Positions 50,912 through 58,659 of a stretch of DNA of 64,000 nucleotides are shown one piece after another; position 1 is the stretch's first letter, and every line of letters begins with the position of its first letter. The notes beneath the pieces were generated by a model. That model did no database searches, had not been told where the DNA came from, and saw only the letters and a list, made by a program, of their open reading frames with translations. The position numbers and the translations under genes are program-made. Where the stretch lies: the NCBI GenBank assembly GCA_036873755.1, contig JAVTVY010033815.1, forward strand, positions 86,119 to 150,118. The letters run 5' to 3'. The DNA is from Hanleya hanleyi (Eukaryota > Mollusca > Polyplacophora > Lepidopleurida > Hanleyidae).

Positions 50912-51287
50912 CATAGAACTTATAGATAGTAATAATCTATACGTGTTGGACGAGTCTCTTCACTCACCGTATACACGTACCTCAATGAAATGCCCGCTCC
51001 AAACCTAGACCAAAAACACGTACTTGGTCTGTAGGCTGATTTCATTGGCTCTCTATTTTTACTATAGTGCTCTTGCATTCTAACATTCATGGGTTACATA
51101 GAACTTATAGTCATCAACATAATCTATACGTGTTGGACGAGTCTCTTCACTCACCGTATACACGTACCTCAATGAAATGCCCGCTCCAAACCTAGACCAA
51201 AAACAAGTACTTGGTCTGTAGGCTGATTTCATTGGCTCTCTATTTTTACTATAGTGCTCTTGCATTCTAACATTGATGGGTTACACT
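50912..51287 (+). repeat. ~187-bp direct tandem duplication
   Basis: The segment beginning CATAGAACTTATAG and ending AACATTSATGGGTTACA is present twice (50,912-51,096 and 51,097-51,287) with few differences. It is non-coding, between the CCAAT array and the 3' end of the protease gene. Confidence 0.85.
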
Positions 51288-51397
51288 TGGGCCCCATCCT
51301 ACACCACTGATTTCAGTTTGACTGAATCTCCATATTGGGCATTGATGCATTATGAATAAAACACACAAGACAGGGTTTTTTGGTGAGATCTCATTTT

Positions 51398-51403
51398 TTT
51401 ATT
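51398..51403 (-). terminator. Polyadenylation signal for the leftward genes
   Basis: AATAAA on the minus strand, ~160 nt beyond the protease stop codon. It is the first such signal downstream of the tightly packed capsid-protease block. Confidence 0.5.
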
Positions 51404-51447
51404 CAGTGAACAACAACAACAACGTGAGAACAACCACGTGAAAATTG

Positions 51448-51583
51448 AAGCCCAGAACAAGGGGCTTGTAATTAATTGAAGCCCAGAACAAGGGGCTTGC
51501 ACATTGAAGCCCAGAACAGGGGGCTTGTAAACTTAAGCCCAGAACAAGGGGCTTGTAATTAACTTAAGCCCAGAACGGGGCTT
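51448..51583 (-). repeat. Five tandem hairpin-forming copies of the protease 3' end
   Basis: The imperfect inverted repeat AAGCCC-(N)-GGGCTT occurs at 51,448, 51,479, 51,507, 51,535 and 51,566, 28-31 bp apart. The last copy overlaps the final codons and stop of the protease gene (QAPFWA). The array therefore seems to be a duplication of the gene's end into the 3' UTR. In RNA it could form five similar stem-loops. Confidence 0.75.
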
Positions 51584-52037
51584 GTACATTGAAATGATGG
51601 GCGGCCCAGTCATAGACGAGTACATCGCGGTCCTCGGCCTGGGGGTACTCGTCAAACATCTGTACGATGGTAGATAAGGGTCTTCCCCGGCATCGATGGT
51701 ACAGGTAAAACAAGCAATATTGTCCGCACACGCCACTGGTCAGGCTTTGCAACGTTTGACTGTTCCAACACCACGTCTCTGTGCCTTGATCCATGAAGTC
51801 TGTTAAATCGGGATGGAGGGGTGGCAGACCGTACGGGTCAAAGTATTCCCCCTGCTGTTCTGTCAAGTACACGGCCACCCAGTGTTCACCGGGCCGATCC
51901 ATCGGGTCCGTGTTGAGAACGTAAGCAGCAGGATACATACGATCTAATGGAAACACATCTCGGGCGAACACCCCTTGAAAGACCATACGTGTCTCTGGGT
52001 CATTCTCCAGCACGGTGGTTATCTGGTCTGTATCCAT
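51564..52037 (-). CDS. PRO: Adenain-type cysteine protease (157 aa)
   Basis: A Polinton protease of the adenovirus/Ulp1 fold, expected to cut capsid precursors during virion maturation. Catalytic positions are visible: His52 in GEHWVAVYL, Asp67 in EYFDPYG, Gln97 (oxyanion) and Cys104 in SGVCGQYC. Gln to Cys spacing is 7, as in adenain. I start at the ATG at 52,037, one base after the stop of the capsid gene, because the longer open frame upstream lies in the capsid coding region. The gene is intact, with length usual for the family. It ends in a tandem hairpin repeat. It is the last gene of a block of abutting or overlapping genes that includes the capsid genes. Confidence 0.9.
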   Translation of the reverse strand: MDTDQITTVLENDPETRMVFQGVFARDVFPLDRMYPAAYVLNTDPMDRPGEHWVAVYLTEQQGEYFDPYGLPPLHPDLTDFMDQGTETWCWNSQTLQSLTSGVCGQYCLFYLYHRCRGRPLSTIVQMFDEYPQAEDRDVLVYDWAAHHFNVQAPFWA

Positions 52038-52038
52038 G

Positions 52039-53318
52039 TTAGGTGGAGAAGTCACACAGGACGTTGCGCGCCTTGTCCACTTGAATGATGTTGTCAAACT
52101 CGGCGTAGCAGATCACATTGACGGTGGTCGCCAGGGCTCGTGCAAAGTGGATTTCCAACCGTAAGTTGCCTTGCATGGCCAGGGCCAGCTGATGGTCGTT
52201 CTCTAAGGTGGGGGTCAGATCGAAACAGAACAACGTGTATCCCTTCGTCCTGGTTGATTTGACCTGTGGCTGTAAACAGGCTCTGATAGGCTCGAATGAA
52301 ATTCCTCCGCCCAAAGTTCGGTGTTAAGGCCGTGGCTGGCACCTGTTGTCCATCCACATGCAGGGCCACAAAATTGATGCCGAAATGTTGAAAGTCAAAC
52401 GGATTCTCTGGGTAGGCTCCGCTGAAACTGGTATTTTCCACACAGGCCAGGATCAATCGCTTGGGTAGTTCCCCCAGGAACAGGTTTTCTTTGTTGGCGC
52501 CCATATTTCCAGCAGGCACAGAGAACACTTTGGTTTGTACACGTCGGATAGGGTACTGGGCTGGTTTTTGTTTCCAAGGCTTTCATGTGTCCCAATTGAA
52601 CGGCTGGATTCGGTTTCACTTTTCGGACATACAGGACTGCGTCTTGGATGACAATCTTATAGTCCGCTGCATGCCCATCTACGTTAGTGGCCATCAAGGC
52701 GAAGGTCGGAGGCGCCCGTATCAGTCGGATTTTGATGGGGATCTTGTTCAAGAGGTACCGGTCTTGCATGAACATGTCTGTGTGCAGTCGACCCATCATA
52801 TCCACCGAGGCACTGTTCGCAGTGAAAGCCTTCCGTTTGTTATATCCCCCATTGTCCACCGTGTCCATGTGCTCGGGCGTGTCCTTGTAGAATAAAGCGG
52901 TTGTCAGCTGAGATTTTTTAGCCTCTCGGCCATACGACAACAGGGTCTCGATGTAGGCTCGATAGGGGTACGTGTTGGTGGAGTCACTGATGAGTTTGTC
53001 GCTGAGAAAAATATCCACCTGCTGAAACATCGAGTGCAGCCAGAGATTCGTCGGGCCCACCGTTGCTTGGTCAGCGATTCTGGTGCCAGCTCCATTGACC
53101 ACCTTGGCTTTCACATACAAGTATGTATGGGCTAAATCCACATAGGCCGTATCCGCATTACTGATGGTGAACTCGATGGGCCCGGTTTCGTTGATGCTGG
53201 AGAGCGGGAGATGCTCCACCCATAATCCTTGTTCGACACTGGTCTGTGTGGGCGGCACGGTCCACAAATCAAATTCACTGTTGGTGGAGGGGCAGGACTC
53301 GGCGTGGATCAAGGACAT
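52039..53318 (-). pseudogene. MCP: Major capsid protein gene, two frame breaks
   Basis: The gene starts at ATG 53,318 (MSLIHAESC) and encodes a Polinton-type major capsid protein, expected to be a double jelly roll forming the hexon-like capsomer. The first ~250 residues are in one frame, with typical segments such as NLWLHSMFQQVDIFLSDKLI and the TYPYRAYIETLLSYG motif. Near 52,570, in an A/T homopolymer, coding moves to another frame (continuing through FSVPAGNMGANKENLF), and near 52,245 it moves again (GYTLFCFDLTPTL) to the stop at 52,039. Segment order is collinear, so the gene is near full length but cannot give one protein as it stands. Sequencing indels are an alternative, especially at the homopolymer. 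Confidence 0.8.
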
Positions 53319-53321
53319 GTT

Positions 53322-53729
53322 TTAAGAAAAGATATCCTTTGTCTTCTTCGATGTGCGTCGTCGCTGGGTCGGTCGTCGACTGGTGCGTGGTCTCGGTGGG
53401 GCAGCTCTTTTATTCCCTACGGTGCATTGTGCTTTGGCCACCAAGACGCCTCCCGCTTCTTTGGCCCGCCGTTTCAAGGATTCTTTGGGTGCCGTACCCC
53501 CCAAGACATCACCGGCCACTTGCAGTCCACTGCGTACCGCTTGTTTGCCCATTGCTTTCACCCCACGCGTCACCAAGGGCAGGAACGTTTTGACGATGCT
53601 GCCGAGTATGTTCCCCAGTCCATGTCCTCGTTGCATGCGTGCACCGCTAAAGACCGCAAAGCCACCGCCGGCCTGTTGGGCATAATAGTCGGCATAGCTG
53701 CGTGCATCGCACTCGTAAGGTACTTTCAT
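53322..53729 (-). CDS. Small basic virion protein, pVI/pX-like (135 aa)
   Basis: The ATG at 53,729 overlaps the stop of the penton-like gene by one base, and the stop is 3 bp before the capsid gene start. The N-terminal part has an aromatic/glycine segment (YADYYAQQAGGGFAVF). It is followed by a Gly-rich amphipathic region (GLGNILGSIVKTFLPLVTRG) and KAMGKQAVRSGLQVAGDVLGG, a pattern I know from small Polinton and adintovirus virion proteins compared with adenovirus membrane-active or core proteins. The C-terminus is Arg/Lys-rich (SRRPTQRRRTSKKTK), suited to DNA binding. A function as a capsid-internal or membrane-lytic protein is inferred from family pattern and position next to the capsid gene. 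Confidence 0.65.
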   Translation of the reverse strand: MKVPYECDARSYADYYAQQAGGGFAVFSGARMQRGHGLGNILGSIVKTFLPLVTRGVKAMGKQAVRSGLQVAGDVLGGTAPKESLKRRAKEAGGVLVAKAQCTVGNKRAAPPRPRTSRRPTQRRRTSKKTKDIFS

Positions 53730-54517
53730 TATGCAAAGTGGGGAGCACGTGCTTGTCGAAAATGAAGTGTCAGCACCACTTTTCCTCGTTCGATTGCCAC
53801 CGGTCGTCCCGTGTCATCTCTTATATCCACCGTGATCGTGTTGATGTCAGTTTGTCGTACGGGCAAGTAGAGCATGTGGGTGAAACTGTGGGTCACTTGA
53901 CCTCCATACGTCTTTTTAATGGGGACCACCCGTAACAGAGGTGTGTTGATATCGCCCACGATGTGGTTGTCCACCACGTCCGAGTAGACGTATAGTCCGT
54001 ACATACCCGACTTCATATCCATCGGCATCTCGCCATGGTGTTCGGTTGGACCAGCGAACGTCTTTAGATCGAAACCCAGCATTTGCTGTAGGATAGGACT
54101 CAGTACGACACTCGCCTTGCCGGTCACGATAAGCTCTGCCTTGTCGTTGTGTGCGTTGTAATCGAAGTCCACGTGATTCCTGAAGGGGAAAGATTTGATG
54201 GGTTTTGAGGTATTCGTGACGTCTCGTAGAGACTTATAATGCATCAGTCTTGACAGCCCACCCATGAACTCCTTGGGGGTATCGTATTGGCCTTCGGGCA
54301 GGGTGAGTCGGGTGTTTTTGCCTTCGTAGGTCACCTCGTACCACACTTCATTGGCTCACACGTTGTACCACGAGTAAGGGTATTGGATATCCACCAGGCC
54401 ACATTCCCAGCGTCCAGGTAAATGCAACGGTTGCGGTAACTGGGTCACGTACTTGGCCACGGTGTTGTCAGGAAACACATCCAGCGAACTGTTACTGGGT
54501 AGGGTGAGGTAAAACAT
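53729..54517 (-). pseudogene. Penton-like minor capsid protein, in-frame stop
   Basis: The coding frame opens at ATG 54,517 (MFYLTLPSNSS) and runs to TAA at 53,729-53,731, but a TGA at 54,356-54,358 interrupts it after codon 53. Both sides are collinear: the N-terminal part includes VAKYVTQLPQPLHLPGRWEC, and the C-terminal 205 codons include SRLMHYKSL and GLYVYSDVVDNHIVGD. That pattern is typical of the Polinton minor capsid (single jelly-roll, penton-like) protein, which forms the fivefold vertices. The stop could be a real loss, a sequencing error, or read through; nothing in the sequence favours readthrough. The gene precedes the small virion protein with a 1-bp overlap. Confidence 0.75.
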
Positions 54518-54550
54518 GGCGATTGAGCTGTCCTGCTGCTGCTGTTGGTT

Positions 54551-55402
54551 TTAATAGGTGTTCCAGGCCTTGGGCGGTTGTGTCCGGCGTCGTGTTCGTC
54601 GCGTTGACTTGCTACGTGTCACGGCTCTGGAGATGTGGGGTGTCCTGATCGAGGGTGGTTTTTTAAAGGTTTGAAAAGAAGGTGCCCGTTGTGGTGGTGG
54701 TGGAGTTTTGGGGGGTGACTCCGGTTCCCAGTCGGCTTCCCAAGAAGGTTGTGGTGAGAGTCGTGGTGCACGAGTCGGTGAGTCACGCTGCATAAAGGCC
54801 CAGCGGTGGGGGTTCCCCACCAATTCCTGTGGTACATGCATGTCTTTCAAGCCTTGAGCGAACACCTCCCATCCTCGAGGATCTGTGTGCGATCTGCGTT
54901 GACGCATCAGATCATTCACTAAATCCGTCATGTGGGTCCCGGGGACCACCTGATTCTGTACCAGGAGTTCGCCTTTATCATTCCAAGTCATGTTAGGATT
55001 CTGTTTCATCCGTTGTAATACCAGGCCAGCTTGTTTCTTGAACGATGCAGGTACACTCTTCAGCACTTCGTCTTCCACCCACTGTGGGGCTGTGGGGGCT
55101 ACCCCACCCGGCTGTTGGAACGATGCTGAGGTCGGCGGTCTGTCACGTGGTGGTGGTGGTGGTGGTGCTGTTGCTGGGGTAGAGCGAGTTTTGTATTGGT
55201 CCATGAACGTCATGTACCGTTGAAGCGTCTCATTGTACCGTTGTACTTTCTCACTGTCGCTTAACCCCGGTCTCTGTAAGATCTGTTGCATTTCTCCATC
55301 GAGGGTGTTTATGGTCTTCACCGTAGGTGGGACAGGGTAGGGTGATTGGAGGTTTTGCAGGAACCGTGGTTCGACGAGGACCATTTTTTTCGTGTGGTTC
55401 AT
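54551..55402 (-). CDS. Proline-rich Polinton protein, unknown role (283 aa)
   Basis: Starts MNHTKKMVLVEPRFL; the ATGA at 55,399-55,402 overlaps the stop of the upstream small gene. A second Met at residue 7 would also fit. Residues ~30-75 are probably alpha-helical (EMQQILQRPGLSDSEKVQRY). A proline tract follows (APPPPPPRDRPP), then a second helical region (about 105-190), then a Pro/Ser-rich stretch and a strongly basic C-terminus (TRSKSTRRTRRRTQPPK). The KKMVLVEPRFL start and LSDSEKV block recur in Polinton-linked proteins I know of without assigned function. A virion core or scaffold role is possible given the basic tail and its place among capsid genes. Confidence 0.7.
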   Translation of the reverse strand: MNHTKKMVLVEPRFLQNLQSPYPVPPTVKTINTLDGEMQQILQRPGLSDSEKVQRYNETLQRYMTFMDQYKTRSTPATAPPPPPPRDRPPTSASFQQPGGVAPTAPQWVEDEVLKSVPASFKKQAGLVLQRMKQNPNMTWNDKGELLVQNQVVPGTHMTDLVNDLMRQRRSHTDPRGWEVFAQGLKDMHVPQELVGNPHRWAFMQRDSPTRAPRLSPQPSWEADWEPESPPKTPPPPQRAPSFQTFKKPPSIRTPHISRAVTRSKSTRRTRRRTQPPKAWNTY

Positions 55403-55740
55403 TGTCGGCCGAAGAGTCCACCCAATACTGGACCCAACACGGAAGCGGCCAACGGTGCTAAGATGGCCCCGAGAAAGCCGCCTTTCTGTAACACCTTTTT
55501 CTTTTGTGTGTGAGGGACCCGCTTCTGGACTAAGGTTCGGAGACCTGTCTTATGCTTGGCCAACTTGGTCTTCTGAGCCGGAGTCAGTGGTACGTTGCCT
55601 TTTAACAGGTTGTACCCGATCTCGCACAGACAGCGTACAAGGTCAGGGTCCGCACCGCGTACAATGGTTCGGACTAACTCGGGTGGGGCCGTCTTCAATA
55701 CACGGAGCGTGGGAGCGTGCTTCCGTACTCGCGCAGACAT
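55399..55740 (-). CDS. Small basic protein with Gly-rich hydrophobic tail (113 aa)
   Basis: I choose ATG 55,740 (MSARVRKHAPTL); the longer frame upstream has no ATG. The N-terminal and middle parts are basic and helical (LVRCLCEIGYNLLKGN, PAQKTKLAKHKTG). The C-terminus is QKGGFLGAILAPLAASVLGP, a Gly-rich hydrophobic segment that could insert in a membrane. Small proteins ending in a KGGFL-type hydrophobic tail are frequent in Polintons and related viruses, with no firm function. Its stop overlaps the next gene's start by 4 bp. A TATA-like GATAAAAA lies ~35 bp upstream. Confidence 0.7.
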   Translation of the reverse strand: MSARVRKHAPTLRVLKTAPPELVRTIVRGADPDLVRCLCEIGYNLLKGNVPLTPAQKTKLAKHKTGLRTLVQKRVPHTQKKKVLQKGGFLGAILAPLAASVLGPVLGGLFGRQ

Positions 55741-55774
55741 CCTGTACAACTAATGCCAGAACCCACAACGTTGC

Positions 55775-55782
55775 TCTTTTTA
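55775..55782 (-). promoter_or_regulatory. TATA-like box of the capsid block
   Basis: GATAAAAA on the minus strand, 35 bp before ATG 55,740. It is the only TATA-like element I see ahead of the six packed genes from 55,740 to 51,564, so it may serve all of them. Confidence 0.4.
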
Positions 55783-55830
55783 TCTACCTCAGAGACAAAG
55801 TCAACCCTGCTGTGGTATTCATTCTTTTTA

Positions 55831-56499
55831 TTATTCCCCATCATCAAACACACAGATCCCAGCTGGGGGAGCCACTGTGGGTGTGTTTACATTATTTTTG
55901 CATGTACACGTGGTGGGCCTCTCCGGGAAAGATGCCGGTCCGTAGTCGAAGGTGGTCGGGGGTGGCTTGCTTGAGGTCGAGAGCATATACCCGTGCTGAG
56001 GGGTTGTGGCATCTTTGAAGGCTTCCAACGCAAACGGTGTGCGGCCGGGATACATCTGTCTGGCCAGGTGCAGCAGTTGAGTGGTATCTCTCGGGTTTTT
56101 GAAGACCACCAGGTAGTGGGCATTTAAGCTGATATTGCGATGTTCTTTGTTTTTACTGAACAGATTCTGCACAATGTAGATGATGCTGAGCCGTCGATGA
56201 TGGCTGCCTTTGGTAAAGAGTTGGGTGACCCGCGCATCCGTCTCCGCCATGAGATCATCCAGAACCACCAAGGTGTCGGGTTCCAAATCGGCCAGGTTGG
56301 GTAGGCCTTCCACGAACGTGATGTGGGGCATTGCTGCATACGCTGCCTGCCATTCTCCGTAACACCACACGACTCGGGCAATGGGTGGGGTGATCATGCT
56401 GTCGGCGTGTTGAAGGAGCTTCCTGACGAAGTGCGTTTTGCCGGAACCCGTCGGTCCTGCGATGACGCAAGTGAAGGGATGCTGCCACCCAGGGTCCAT
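55831..56499 (-). CDS. ATP: A32/FtsK-HerA-type genome-packaging ATPase (222 aa)
   Basis: The Polinton packaging ATPase, thought to pump DNA into the capsid. Walker A is GPTGSGKT (residues 15-22). Walker B is TLVVLDD (about 76-82), followed by DLM. A YIVQNLF segment near residue 113 fits the sensor/Q motif of the family. Length 222 is usual. Start ATG 56,499 (MDPGWQHPFTCVIAG) leaves the P-loop close to the N-terminus, as in relatives. The C-terminal ~40 residues are Pro/Thr-rich and variable. The start lies inside the end of the upstream membrane-protein gene (106-bp overlap). No clear TATA box precedes it. The gene appears intact. Confidence 0.92.
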   Translation of the reverse strand: MDPGWQHPFTCVIAGPTGSGKTHFVRKLLQHADSMITPPIARVVWCYGEWQAAYAAMPHITFVEGLPNLADLEPDTLVVLDDLMAETDARVTQLFTKGSHHRRLSIIYIVQNLFSKNKEHRNISLNAHYLVVFKNPRDTTQLLHLARQMYPGRTPFALEAFKDATTPQHGYMLSTSSKPPPTTFDYGPASFPERPTTCTCKNNVNTPTVAPPAGICVFDDGE

Positions 56500-56966
56500 G
56501 GTTCGAGGTGTATCCGTTGTCGTGGTAACCCGCTCTTGTAAATTTCGTACGAGTGAACTGGAGTGGTGGTGGGTACAACGTCGGTCGTCGTTGTCTGTTC
56601 ACTGTCAGGGATGGTGCTGGGGGTGGGTACAACGTGGGTCGTCGGTTCACTGTGAGGGATGAAATCCGGTGGGTGTTCAGACGTAGTGGGCGTACTTGGT
56701 GTAGGTGTAGAGCTTACACTCGACGTGGCTTGTACACGGGGTGGGGTGGTGGTGACTGGGCTCGATACGACTGGTGCTCTCTGTAGACCGGTTTCACTGG
56801 TGCCTGGTGTTCTCAGTTGGTTAAGTAACGTGTTGACATAGGCTACGTCGTAAAACACACCTCCATACAACACACTCAGCAGGGTTAGCACTAGCACCCC
56901 AAAGCTCACTTGTGCTTTGCGCGTTTTGGAAGACGCTGTGTTCAGAGGCAGCTGCTGTTTGTCCAT
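56394..56966 (-). CDS. Type II membrane protein with mucin-like stalk (190 aa)
   Basis: I start at ATG 56,966 (MDKQQLPLN), 50 bp after a TATAAA; the frame is open further up but lies within the integrase gene. The N-terminal ~18 residues are polar and basic. A transmembrane helix follows (about 19-37, VSFGVLVLTLLSVLYGGVF), then an ectodomain dominated by Thr, Ser and Pro (repeated TTPP, STPTPSTPTTSE, TTTTDVV), i.e. a likely heavily O-glycosylated stalk. The last ~35 residues overlap the ATPase gene in another frame. No family is recognised. A surface or attachment role is speculation; a membrane protein of this kind is unusual for the Polinton core set. Confidence 0.6.
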   Translation of the reverse strand: MDKQQLPLNTASSKTRKAQVSFGVLVLTLLSVLYGGVFYDVAYVNTLLNQLRTPGTSETGLQRAPVVSSPVTTTPPRVQATSSVSSTPTPSTPTTSEHPPDFIPHSEPTTHVVPTPSTIPDSEQTTTTDVVPTTTPVHSYEIYKSGLPRQRIHLEPWTLGGSIPSLASSQDRRVPAKRTSSGSSFNTPTA

Positions 56967-57015
56967 AGCACTGTGGTCGGACGTGGAATGAAGGAGGACG
57001 GCAGTGGTGTCTGGC

Positions 57016-57021
57016 TTTATA
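57016..57021 (-). promoter_or_regulatory. TATA box of the membrane-protein gene
   Basis: TATAAA on the minus strand, 50 bp upstream of ATG 56,966. It overlaps the stop codon of the integrase gene. Confidence 0.55.
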
Positions 57022-58093
57022 GTCGTTTCACCTGGTTGGCCGCGACCCAGGAATTGAAGGAACTGGGCCAACCTTGCCATTTCACGAAATGAAACAGTTT
57101 GCCACGTCGACGTTCCGTTTTCAAAATCTGCTCCACCGTGTAGTAGTCTTGCTGTGTTTTTACAACAGGCTGTAATTCCGTCTCGTAAAACGTCCCCAGC
57201 AACGGTTGCCCTTGAAGATCTTCCAGTTCATAGACTCGCCGCTGTCGGGGTAGGCGCCGTTTAATCAGGAAGTGCTCATCGCTCCAGTTGGGCAAGTAAC
57301 TTTTCTCGAACTTGCCCTTGACTTTACTGATCCGTACAGGGTCCCCGACCTTGTACACCGCCTTCGTCGTTCGCTGCGATGGCCTGGGGTACAAGACACG
57401 CCGGACTTGGGCTTCATTGCGTTGGGTCACGGTAATGGGGGCTCTCTCTATACTTCGATGATAGGCTCGATTGTAACCCCTCACCAGTTTCGGGAGAACA
57501 TCGATGTACCGCCTTGTATTCTTATAGGTGAAATATTTATACATGCGGCCTTTGAATGTCCTGTTGAACCTCTCCACCACGGAAGCCTTGGTCTCGTTGT
57601 ACGTATGGAAGAAAAACACCTTCTGGGCTTTCTTGAGAAAGGCTTGGAACGGTCTGTTGAGGAATTCCGTGCCTTCGTCGGTTTGCAAATACAAAGGTTT
57701 GCGCCCGGTCTTGAAGATGTCTTTGAACGCCGCTATGAGATTTGCCCCCGTTTTCGTCCGGATGGGTACCACCCACGCATACTTGGATAGGATATCGATG
57801 CACGCCAAGATATACCGATTCTCATCGTTGTGTTTGGCAAAGGCGCTCATATCGACCAAATCCGCTTGCCACTGGGCATCTATTCCTCCCACGATGACCC
57901 GGTTCCGTAGAAAATGGCGACGGACAGCTCGATGTAAGGTATAGGTGTCTTGTCTTCTTAACCAATCTCGGACTTGGGCACGTTGTATCCCCTGGGGTTT
58001 GGCCGCTCGATAGAGAGCCGACAATGCACTATAGGCCGCCGGACTGCCGGGACTGTAGTATAAGTTATCCAACACCTTCTCCCAGCGCTTCAT
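57017..58093 (-). CDS. INT: Retroviral-type integrase with C-terminal chromodomain (358 aa)
   Basis: A Polinton integrase, catalysing insertion with a 6-bp staggered cut. The start is ATG 58,093 (MKRWEKVLDNLYY), which has a strong GCCACCATGA context; an upstream in-frame Met is ignored. The catalytic triad is Asp78 (WQADLVDM), Asp139 (LQTDEGTEF) and Glu174 (KASVVERFNRT), about 35 residues apart. An SH3-like domain follows around VYKVGDPVRISKVKG. The C-terminus is a chromodomain (about residues 310-355, YYTVEQILKTE...FVKWQGWPSSFNSW) likely to bind modified histone tails and guide targeting. The reading frame is intact. A TATA box lies 38 bp upstream. Confidence 0.95.
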   Translation of the reverse strand: MKRWEKVLDNLYYSPGSPAAYSALSALYRAAKPQGIQRAQVRDWLRRQDTYTLHRAVRRHFLRNRVIVGGIDAQWQADLVDMSAFAKHNDENRYILACIDILSKYAWVVPIRTKTGANLIAAFKDIFKTGRKPLYLQTDEGTEFLNRPFQAFLKKAQKVFFFHTYNETKASVVERFNRTFKGRMYKYFTYKNTRRYIDVLPKLVRGYNRAYHRSIERAPITVTQRNEAQVRRVLYPRPSQRTTKAVYKVGDPVRISKVKGKFEKSYLPNWSDEHFLIKRRLPRQRRVYELEDLQGQPLLGTFYETELQPVVKTQQDYYTVEQILKTERRRGKLFHFVKWQGWPSSFNSWVAANQVKRL

Positions 58094-58121
58094 GGTGGCA
58101 CAATGATGATGCACCCTGGCT

Positions 58122-58586
58122 CTATCGTTTATTTATAAGGGGTATATCTTGGGCCGGAGTTTCTTTCTGATTTTCTTCATGGGCTTCCACAGTGTCCATG
58201 GTCAATGACCAGTCCAACTCGTCTGATGACCGCTTCATAAGCACTTCATCCACATCTACCACGGCATCTTCCAATGCAGACCATAGATCAGGGTGAAGGG
58301 TAAAATGCACTGTACCCCCATCTAGCCGAGCCAATTGAGCAAAGAAAGGGCCGCGTCGGATGTACACATCGTGACACAAGTGGATGAGGTCGCCGTCCAG
58401 TTCACCAGACAACATCCGTTTGAATTTGGTCCAGCCCTCTCGGGACAGACGGATGTGAGCCGGGCACGGTTGTGTAGGGTCCGTGTCTCCCACCACCTCC
58501 TCCATGATATCGACCTTATCCGCATACACGTGCAGGAAAACCTCGGGGGTCAAGCTGAGATACGCCAGTATCATATGCTCCGCCAT
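58122..58586 (-). CDS. PC4-like Polinton protein, paralogue A (154 aa)
   Basis: ATG 58,586 (MAEHMILAYL) has a TATAAATA 40 bp upstream. The N-terminal half (FLHVYADKVDIMEEV ... HIRLSREGWTKFKRML) follows the strand-strand-strand-helix pattern of the PC4/p15 single-stranded-DNA-binding fold: a hydrophobic strand with K, an acidic turn, then an I-x-L-S-x-E-x-W-x-K-x-K helix. The C-terminal half (YIRRGPFFAQL, FTLHPDLWSALED, RSSDELDW) is shared with the neighbour but has no name. The tail is acidic. A transcription or replication cofactor role is inferred from the fold-like pattern only. It is a tandem paralogue of the next gene (58,660-59,148). Confidence 0.6.
   Translation of the reverse strand: MAEHMILAYLSLTPEVFLHVYADKVDIMEEVVGDTDPTQPCPAHIRLSREGWTKFKRMLSGELDGDLIHLCHDVYIRRGPFFAQLARLDGGTVHFTLHPDLWSALEDAVVDVDEVLMKRSSDELDWSLTMDTVEAHEENQKETPAQDIPLINKR
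58131..58137 (-). promoter_or_regulatory. TATA box of the integrase gene
   Basis: TATAAAT on the minus strand, 38 bp before ATG 58,093. It lies within the last codons of the upstream PC4-like gene. Confidence 0.6.
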
Positions 58587-58625
58587 GGTCAGTACGTGAA
58601 TGGTACCAGATTTGACTGTCTCCCG

Positions 58626-58633
58626 TATTTATA
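58626..58633 (-). promoter_or_regulatory. TATA box of PC4-like paralogue A
   Basis: TATAAATA on the minus strand, 40 bp upstream of ATG 58,586. Confidence 0.6.
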
Positions 58634-58659
58634 GGGACAACCCCGTTAGATCAAAAGGA

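Noticed and set aside
52461..52895. 144-residue + strand ORF over the capsid gene
   Set aside because: Antisense to a capsid region with clear family motifs.
53229..53765. 178-residue + strand ORF opposite the capsid block
   Set aside because: Antisense shadow of two well-supported minus-strand genes. The same applies to 55,392-56,018, 57,272-57,790 and 57,528-57,944.
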